Part shown: piece after piece, positions 34,431-40,090 of the stretch
How the letters are laid out: each line of letters opens with the position of its first letter
How positions within the stretch are numbered: position 1 is the stretch's first letter
Origin: an uncultured Flavobacteriales bacterium
GTDB taxonomy: Bacteria > Bacteroidota > Bacteroidia > Flavobacteriales > Schleiferiaceae
Direction: 5' to 3'
DNA: 40,090 nt
Assembly (NCBI GenBank): GCA_938084135.1
Contig: CALKDS010000027.1
Location: forward strand, 1 to 40,090
Position numbers and translations under genes: made by a program
The notes under the pieces: generated by a model
Database searches by the model: none
What the model was told of the DNA's origin: nothing
The model's input: only the letters and a program-made list of their open reading frames with translations

Positions 34431-35423
34431 ATGGCTATTCTTCAATTTCAAAAACCTGAAAAGGTTATCGTTAATTCAACAACAGAGACATACGGTCAAT
34501 TTGAATTCCGTCCACTCGAGCCAGGTTACGGCTTAACCGTAGGAAACGCCTTGCGTCGAGTATTATTAAATTCTCTCGAGGGATTTGCTTTTACTTCTGT
34601 TAAAATTTCAGGCGTAAGTCATGAGTTTTCAACAATTAAAGGCGTTGTAGAAGATGTGACAGAGATGATTCTGAATCTAAAGCAAGTGCGGTTGAAACGT
34701 CAAATTGATTCTTCTGATTCGGAAAGTGTTAAAGTTAATCTTACCGGTAAAGAGGTCCTTACTGCTGGCGATCTAGCTTCCTTTATGACTTCATTTCAAG
34801 TTCTTAACCCAGATTTAGTTATTTGTAATCTAGATAAGTCTGTAAATGTGGAAATGGATCTATTTATTGATAAAGGACGAGGATATGTTCCTGCAGAGGA
34901 AAATAAGAGACTTGATAGTCCTTTAGGAACTGTCGCATTAGATTCAATATATACTCCAATCAAGAATGTAAATTATCATATTGAGAATTTTAGAGTTGAA
35001 CAAAAAACTGATTTTGAGAAACTCATAATGGAGATTGAAACGGATGGTAGTGTTGTTCCTCAGGATGCTCTTACTGATGCCGCCCAAATTTTGATTCAAC
35101 ATTTCTTGTTGTTTACTGATGAGCGCATGATAGCTGATGTAGCGCCAATTCAAGAGGTTGAGAGTTACGATGAAGAGGTAATGGAAATGCGCAAGTTATT
35201 GCTTAAGGCTCTTACAGAGCTTGAACTTAGCGTTCGTGCATTGAATTGCTTAAAGGCAGCAGAAGTGGAAACAGTTGCTGATTTGGTTTCTTATACAAAA
35301 GCAGATTTGATGAAGTTTAGGAATTTCGGAAAGAAATCACTTACAGAACTTGAAGATCTTGTTGCAAACTTGGGTTTATCCTTTGGTATGGACACAAGTA
35401 AGTATAAACTGGATAAGGAATAA
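34431..35423 (+). CDS. rpoA: DNA-directed RNA polymerase subunit alpha
   Basis: The alpha subunit dimerises to start RNA polymerase assembly, and its C-terminal domain contacts promoter DNA and activators. The 330 residues comprise the N-terminal domain (1-235) with the assembly motif [23 protein letters not shown] in the first fifth, a linker, and the C-terminal domain (about 255-325) with [19 protein letters not shown] and [16 protein letters not shown]. It lies between rpsD (four bases) and rplQ (seven bases). Confidence 0.98.
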   Translation: MAILQFQKPEKVIVNSTTETYGQFEFRPLEPGYGLTVGNALRRVLLNSLEGFAFTSVKISGVSHEFSTIKGVVEDVTEMILNLKQVRLKRQIDSSDSESVKVNLTGKEVLTAGDLASFMTSFQVLNPDLVICNLDKSVNVEMDLFIDKGRGYVPAEENKRLDSPLGTVALDSIYTPIKNVNYHIENFRVEQKTDFEKLIMEIETDGSVVPQDALTDAAQILIQHFLLFTDERMIADVAPIQEVESYDEEVMEMRKLLLKALTELELSVRALNCLKAAEVETVADLVSYTKADLMKFRNFGKKSLTELEDLVANLGLSFGMDTSKYKLDKE

Positions 35424-35430
35424 TTGAAAA

Positions 35431-35961
35431 ATGAGACACGGTAAGAAATTTAATCACTTAGGTCGAACAGCATCTCACCGCAAGGCCATGCTGAGTAATA
35501 TGGCTACTTCTCTTGTTATTCATAAGAGAATAAATACTACTGTAGCAAAAGCAAAAGCTCTTAAAAAGTATGTTGAGCCTCTAGTTACGAGATCGAAAAC
35601 AGATAGTACTCATAATAGAAGAATGGTCTTCAGCTATCTCCAAAGTAAAGACGCTGTGACTGAACTTTTCAAAGAGGTGTCATTGAAGATCGGTGATCGT
35701 CCAGGAGGTTATACACGTATTATTAAGACAGGTAATCGTCTTGGTGATAATGCAGAAATGTGTATGATTGAACTTGTAGACTATAATGAAATTTACGGAA
35801 TGGACGAGAAGAAAGAGGTTAAAAAAGCCACTAGACGACGCTCGAAAAAAACAGCTGATTTAAAGAAAATCGAAAATGAGACTGTAGCAGAAACTCTAGA
35901 TAATGGGGTTATTGATAAAGATTCCACAGATGTCGATTCTAAGCAAGAAGAAAAAGAATAA
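35431..35961 (+). CDS. rplQ: 50S ribosomal protein bL17, with long charged tail
   Basis: bL17 sits near the tunnel exit. The core (about 1-118) starts [21 protein letters not shown] and has the typical [19 protein letters not shown]. The remaining roughly 58 residues form a Lys-rich then acidic low-complexity tail ([16 protein letters not shown], then [15 protein letters not shown]), which is longer than in E. coli but of a kind seen in Bacteroidota. It is the last gene of the ribosomal run; the terminator starts 35 bases after its stop. Confidence 0.97.
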   Translation: MRHGKKFNHLGRTASHRKAMLSNMATSLVIHKRINTTVAKAKALKKYVEPLVTRSKTDSTHNRRMVFSYLQSKDAVTELFKEVSLKIGDRPGGYTRIIKTGNRLGDNAEMCMIELVDYNEIYGMDEKKEVKKATRRRSKKTADLKKIENETVAETLDNGVIDKDSTDVDSKQEEKE

Positions 35962-35996
35962 ATGATCGAAGAATAATAAATTGTCAGCTAACTTGC

Positions 35997-36029
35997 AAAG
36001 GATAAGGGGTAAACCCTTATCCTTTTTTT
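35997..36029 (+). terminator. Rho-independent terminator of the ribosomal superoperon
   Basis: AAAGGATAAGGG (35997-36008) pairs perfectly with CCCTTATCCTTT (36014-36025) around the loop GTAAA, and the right arm runs into seven T (36023-36029). This is the strongest terminator in the window and separates rplQ from carA. Confidence 0.92.
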
Positions 36030-36057
36030 GTGTTTGCTATAATATTTTTAAGAAAAA

Positions 36058-37149
36058 ATGAAAAATAAAGCCGTTGTTCTTTTAAAAGATGGAACCGTAT
36101 TTCATGGAAGCTCAATTGGTCTTGATGGCACAGTGAGTGGAGAGATATGCTTTAATACGGGGATGTCTGGTTATCAAGAAATTTTCACCGACCCAAGCTA
36201 CAAGGGACAAATAATGGTCACTGCCAATGTTCACATTGGTAATTATGGAATTGCCGATGAGGATTCGGAGAATCTAAAAGTTCAGATTTCTGGATTGATT
36301 ACCAGAAACTTCAGTGAAGTTCAATCAAGAGTTAAGGCAGAAGGAAAGACATTAAAAGACTTTTTGGATAACCAAGATATTGTTGCGATTACTGATGTTG
36401 ACACTAGAGCGCTCGTTAAGCATATTCGAGATAATGGCGCTCAGAATGCTTTAATTAGTACTGAAATCGACGGAATGGATTCTTTAAAAGAAAAATTGAA
36501 GGATACGCCTTCTATGGTAGGCCTAGAATTATGTTCCTTGGTTAGCACTAAAGAACCTTATACTGTGGGAAATGATAATTCTAGCATAAAGATTGTCGCC
36601 TTAGACTTAGGCATCAAAAAGAGTATTTTAAATTGCTTCATAGACTTGGGCTGCCAAATAAAAGTTTTCCCCTATAACACCCCCTTTGAAACATTAAAAT
36701 CAGAAAATCCAGATGGTTATTTTTTATCTAATGGGCCAGGGGATCCCGGTGCTTCCTATGATGTAATTGAAGTGACAAAAGAAATTATTAGTTCGGGTGT
36801 ACCTACTTTTGGTATATGCTTGGGCCACCAAATGATAGCTTTAGCCACTGGATTAAGAACATATAAGATGCATAATGGTCATCGTGGAATTAATCACCCA
36901 GTAAAGAATCTCGATACAGGTAAAGGAGAGATAACGAGTCAGAATCATGGCTTTGCAGTTGCTATGGAAGATGTTGAAACAAATTCCAAAATTGAGTTAA
37001 CTCATATACATTTAAATGATAACACCGTTGCGGGAATAAGACGTAATGATTATCCTGTCTTCAGTGTTCAATACCACCCAGAAGCCTCACCGGGACCGCA
37101 TGATTCGCGTTACCTATTTGAAGATTTTATAAAAATGATTAAAAAATAA
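36058..37149 (+). CDS. carA: Carbamoyl-phosphate synthase small subunit (glutaminase)
   Basis: CarA hydrolyses glutamine and passes ammonia to CarB, feeding pyrimidine and arginine synthesis. The 363 residues have the N-terminal CPSase_sm domain (1-130, GEICFNTGMSGYQEIFTDPSY) and a class I glutamine amidotransferase domain with SNGPGDPGAS, the nucleophile elbow FGICLGHQM (Cys254) and the His/Glu of QYHPEASPGPHDS. No carB gene is adjacent in this window. A perfect TATAAT at 36038 and a near-consensus TATTTTTA at 36043 lie upstream, but neither has a well-spaced -33 element. Confidence 0.97.
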   Translation: MKNKAVVLLKDGTVFHGSSIGLDGTVSGEICFNTGMSGYQEIFTDPSYKGQIMVTANVHIGNYGIADEDSENLKVQISGLITRNFSEVQSRVKAEGKTLKDFLDNQDIVAITDVDTRALVKHIRDNGAQNALISTEIDGMDSLKEKLKDTPSMVGLELCSLVSTKEPYTVGNDNSSIKIVALDLGIKKSILNCFIDLGCQIKVFPYNTPFETLKSENPDGYFLSNGPGDPGASYDVIEVTKEIISSGVPTFGICLGHQMIALATGLRTYKMHNGHRGINHPVKNLDTGKGEITSQNHGFAVAMEDVETNSKIELTHIHLNDNTVAGIRRNDYPVFSVQYHPEASPGPHDSRYLFEDFIKMIKK

Positions 37150-38439
<1,290 letters not shown>

Positions 38440-38445
38440 CAAACA

Positions 38446-39750
38446 ATGGACCGTATTCAAGAACACTTCGCTGCTAAGATTCCAGCTGCACAGAAAGAAA
38501 TTAAAGACTTTCTCTATAAACATGGAAATGAGGTAATTAGTGATATAAAGGTTTCTCAACTTTATCAAGGTATGCGAGGAATGCCAGCATTGATAAGTGA
38601 GACGTCAAAATTAGACCCTGATGAGGGAATAAGATTTAGAGGTTACAGTATTCCTGAACTTCAGAAATTGCTTCCGAAATATCCTGGAGGAGAAGAGCCC
38701 TTACCGGAAGGTCTGTTTTATTTAATTCTCATGAATGAGTTGCCTACTGATGATGATGTTAGGAGAGTTAGTAATAATTGGGCAAGAAGGGCAATCGTTC
38801 CTCCTCATGTATTTAAAACTATCGACGCCTTGCCGTTTCGAGCTCACCCAATGACTCAGTTTGTTATCGCTGTAATGGCTCTTAGGACGGAGAGTGTCTT
38901 CGCTAAAGAATATGCTTCCGGATGCTCTAAATCTGACTTTTGGATACATACATATGAAGATTCTATGAACTTAATTGCGAGGTTGCCTCGAATTGCAGCA
39001 TATATCTATCGAAGAGCTTATAAAAATGATCAACATATTGAGCCGGATACTAAATTAGATTGGGCGGGAAATTTTGCCCATATGCTAGGTTTTGATAATG
39101 AAGAGTTTCGCGAGTTAATGAGGCTTTACATGACTATTCATAGTGATCATGAAGGTGGTAATGTCTCTGCTCATACCGTTCACCTTGTTGGATCTGCTTT
39201 GTCTGATGCTTATCAGAGTTTCGCTGCCGGAATGAATGGTCTGGCAGGACCGCTTCACGGTTTAGCGAATCAAGAAGTTATAAAATGGACGATGGAAATG
39301 AAAAACTCCATTGGTACAGAAGTTCCTTCGAAAGATCAAATTAAAAAATATTGTAATTCGACCTTGGCAAACGGAAAAGTAATTCCTGGTTTTGGTCATG
39401 CAGTTTTACGAAAAACTGATCCACGATATACTGCTCAGCGTGAATTTGCCCAAAAACATATGCCTGAAGATCCACTTTTTAATCTGATTTCTAATATTTT
39501 TGATGTGGTTCCTGATGTTTTATCGGCCACTGGTAAGGTGAAAAACCCATGGCCTAATGTTGATGCTCATTCCGGACAATTATTAATGCACTACGGGCTT
39601 GTCGAATATGATTTTTATACTGTTTTATTTGGTGTTTCAAGGTCGATTGGTACTTTGACTAATTTAATTTGGGATCGTGCAATGTCGATGCCATTGGAAC
39701 GCCCGGGCTCGATTACTACAGATTTATTGAAAAAAAAATTTTTAGATTAA
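38446..39750 (+). CDS. gltA: Citrate synthase, eukaryotic (mitochondrial) type
   Basis: Citrate synthase condenses oxaloacetate and acetyl-CoA at the entry to the TCA cycle. The 434-residue protein has the catalytic triad in the contexts GPLHGLANQEV (His271), IPGFGHAVLRKTDPRY (His318) and NPWPNVDAHSG (Asp373), matching His274, His320 and Asp375 of pig heart enzyme. From memory, long blocks such as LDPDEGIRFRGYSIPE, LTIHSDHEGGNVSAHT (here MTIHSDHEGGNVSAHT) and SALSDAYQSFAAGMNGLAG are nearly the same as in mitochondrial enzymes and unlike the E. coli hexameric type. It follows eno closely and a small hairpin follows its stop. Confidence 0.96.
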   Translation: MDRIQEHFAAKIPAAQKEIKDFLYKHGNEVISDIKVSQLYQGMRGMPALISETSKLDPDEGIRFRGYSIPELQKLLPKYPGGEEPLPEGLFYLILMNELPTDDDVRRVSNNWARRAIVPPHVFKTIDALPFRAHPMTQFVIAVMALRTESVFAKEYASGCSKSDFWIHTYEDSMNLIARLPRIAAYIYRRAYKNDQHIEPDTKLDWAGNFAHMLGFDNEEFRELMRLYMTIHSDHEGGNVSAHTVHLVGSALSDAYQSFAAGMNGLAGPLHGLANQEVIKWTMEMKNSIGTEVPSKDQIKKYCNSTLANGKVIPGFGHAVLRKTDPRYTAQREFAQKHMPEDPLFNLISNIFDVVPDVLSATGKVKNPWPNVDAHSGQLLMHYGLVEYDFYTVLFGVSRSIGTLTNLIWDRAMSMPLERPGSITTDLLKKKFLD

Positions 39751-39773
39751 TGATATAGATGGAATCTATATCA
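39751..39773 (+). terminator. Hairpin directly after the citrate synthase stop
   Basis: TGATATAGAT (39751-39760) and ATCTATATCA (39764-39773) form a perfect 10-base stem with a three-base loop, one base after the TAA. The T-rich stretch that follows is broken, so it is a weak terminator candidate. Confidence 0.5.
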
Positions 39774-39930
39774 ATAGATTTTCATTTTCTTCATCTATAA
39801 TATATTAACTACTTTTGCATTCCTTTTTGGTAAGCATTATAATAGGTGCCAAAAAAGGATTATCCAATAAATAAACTCTTTTAATCAAAAGCTTAGTCCT
39901 ATTATTGATTAGAATACAAATATAAAGCTC
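39774..39930. other. Intergenic region before the Lys/Ala/Pro repeat gene
   Basis: This AT-rich stretch holds a TACTTTTG (39810-39817), an exact TAnnTTTG match on the plus strand without a TTG at the right distance, and an imperfect inverted repeat CCTTTTTGG (39822-39830) / CCAAAAAAGG (39849-39858). If the TACTTTTG is used, the leader of the next gene is about 105 bases and contains the inverted repeat. No RNA gene is evident. Confidence 0.5.
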
Positions 39931-40090
39931 ATGTCTAAAGAGCAAGAAAACGAGAAAGCCCAGGAGGTTAAAAAGTCAGCAGCTAAAAAGCCAGCAGCTA
40001 AAAAGCCAGCAGCTAAAAAGCCAGCAGCTAAAAAGCCAGCAGCTAAAAAGCCAGCAGCTAAAAAGCCAGCAGCTAAAAAGCCAGCTGCCT
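39931..40090 (+). CDS. Lys/Ala/Pro-rich repeat protein, N-terminal fragment cut by window edge
   Basis: An ATG at 39931 opens a frame that reads MSKEQENEKAQEVKKSAAKK and then repeats PAAKK to the right edge (53 complete codons). It has no signal peptide and is strongly basic after residue 13. Such PAAKK arrays resemble histone H1-like tails found on bacterial nucleoid proteins and as extensions on other nucleic-acid-binding proteins; which domain follows cannot be seen. It may be a DNA- or RNA-binding protein, but the function is open. The gene is separated from gltA by 180 bases that include a hairpin and a possible promoter element. Confidence 0.72.
   Translation, partial: MSKEQENEKAQEVKKSAAKKPAAKKPAAKKPAAKKPAAKKPAAKKPAAKKPAA
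39976..40090 (+). repeat. Tandem 15-base repeat encoding PAAKK
   Basis: Six copies of ccagcagctaaaaag at 39991-40080 are identical base for base. They are preceded by one copy with a single change (tcagcagctaaaaag, 39976-39990) and followed by a diverging start (ccagctgcct) at the edge. Identity at synonymous sites points to recent expansion by slippage or unequal exchange. Confidence 0.95.

Noticed and set aside
36038-36043. TATAAT before carA as a sigma70-type promoter
   Set aside because: Bacteroidota primary sigma factor uses TAnnTTTG, and no TTGACA-like element lies at a suitable distance; the match overlaps AT-rich terminator flanks.
39917-39924. Minus-strand TATATTTG before the citrate synthase end
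   Set aside because: It is an exact -7 match but points into the 3' end of gltA with no gene on that strand, so chance is the simplest reading.
39976-40090. Regularly spaced repeats that might be a CRISPR array
   Set aside because: The 15-base units are directly adjacent with no spacers, lie in frame after an ATG, and encode PAAKK; this is a coding tandem repeat.

Overview
The window is a stretch of chromosome from a member of the Bacteroidota, most likely the class Flavobacteriia (a Cryomorphaceae/Crocinitomicaceae-like marine lineage would fit, but rank below class is inference). The evidence is an AT-rich sequence, type IX secretion (T9SS) cargo and PorP/SprF genes, a DUF4290 gene, a purH-mreBCD-mrdA gene order, promoters of the TTG-N17-19-TAnnTTTG type, and almost no Shine-Dalgarno sequences in front of the genes.

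Layout. (1) 1-4401, minus strand: purH, mreB, mreC, mreD and the 5' part of mrdA (PBP2), a tightly packed purine-synthesis and cell-elongation operon. (2) 4481-6547: a MacB/FtsX-type ABC permease facing an overlapping pair, a DgkA-type kinase and a GAF-domain protein related to free methionine-R-sulfoxide reductase. (3) 6713-12922: a probable four-gene T9SS unit with a recognisable promoter and a closing hairpin. It holds an Ig-like secreted protein, a PorP/SprF barrel fused to a coiled coil and a SPOR-like domain, a PKD-type secreted protein, and a TlpA-type thioredoxin. (4) 12957-14608: grpE and dnaJ. (5) 14601-18926, minus strand: a UvrD/PcrA helicase, a DUF4290 protein and murA. (6) 19017-36029: one long run of 32 genes, rpsL-rpsG-fusA followed by the S10, spc and alpha ribosomal clusters, ending with rpoA-rplQ and a strong intrinsic terminator. 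There is no tuf gene after fusA. (7) 36058-39750: carA, eno and a citrate synthase that looks like the mitochondrial type. (8) 39931 to the right edge: the start of a Lys/Ala/Pro repeat protein, cut by the window end.

Most of the window is core housekeeping DNA. The parts with the most character are the T9SS unit (3), where a PorP/SprF partner carrying a possible peptidoglycan-binding domain sits between two cargo proteins with related C-terminal ends, and several family variants in essential genes: DnaJ lacking one complete zinc centre, MurA with Asp at the usual catalytic Cys, a GAF protein lacking one redox Cys, and the eukaryote-like citrate synthase. I saw no CRISPR array, insertion sequence, prophage, tRNA or rRNA gene. 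No gene-free stretch exceeds 300 bases; the longest gaps are 6548-6768 and 39751-39930, both described below. I found no convincing wholly new system; the T9SS unit is the best candidate for something under-described.
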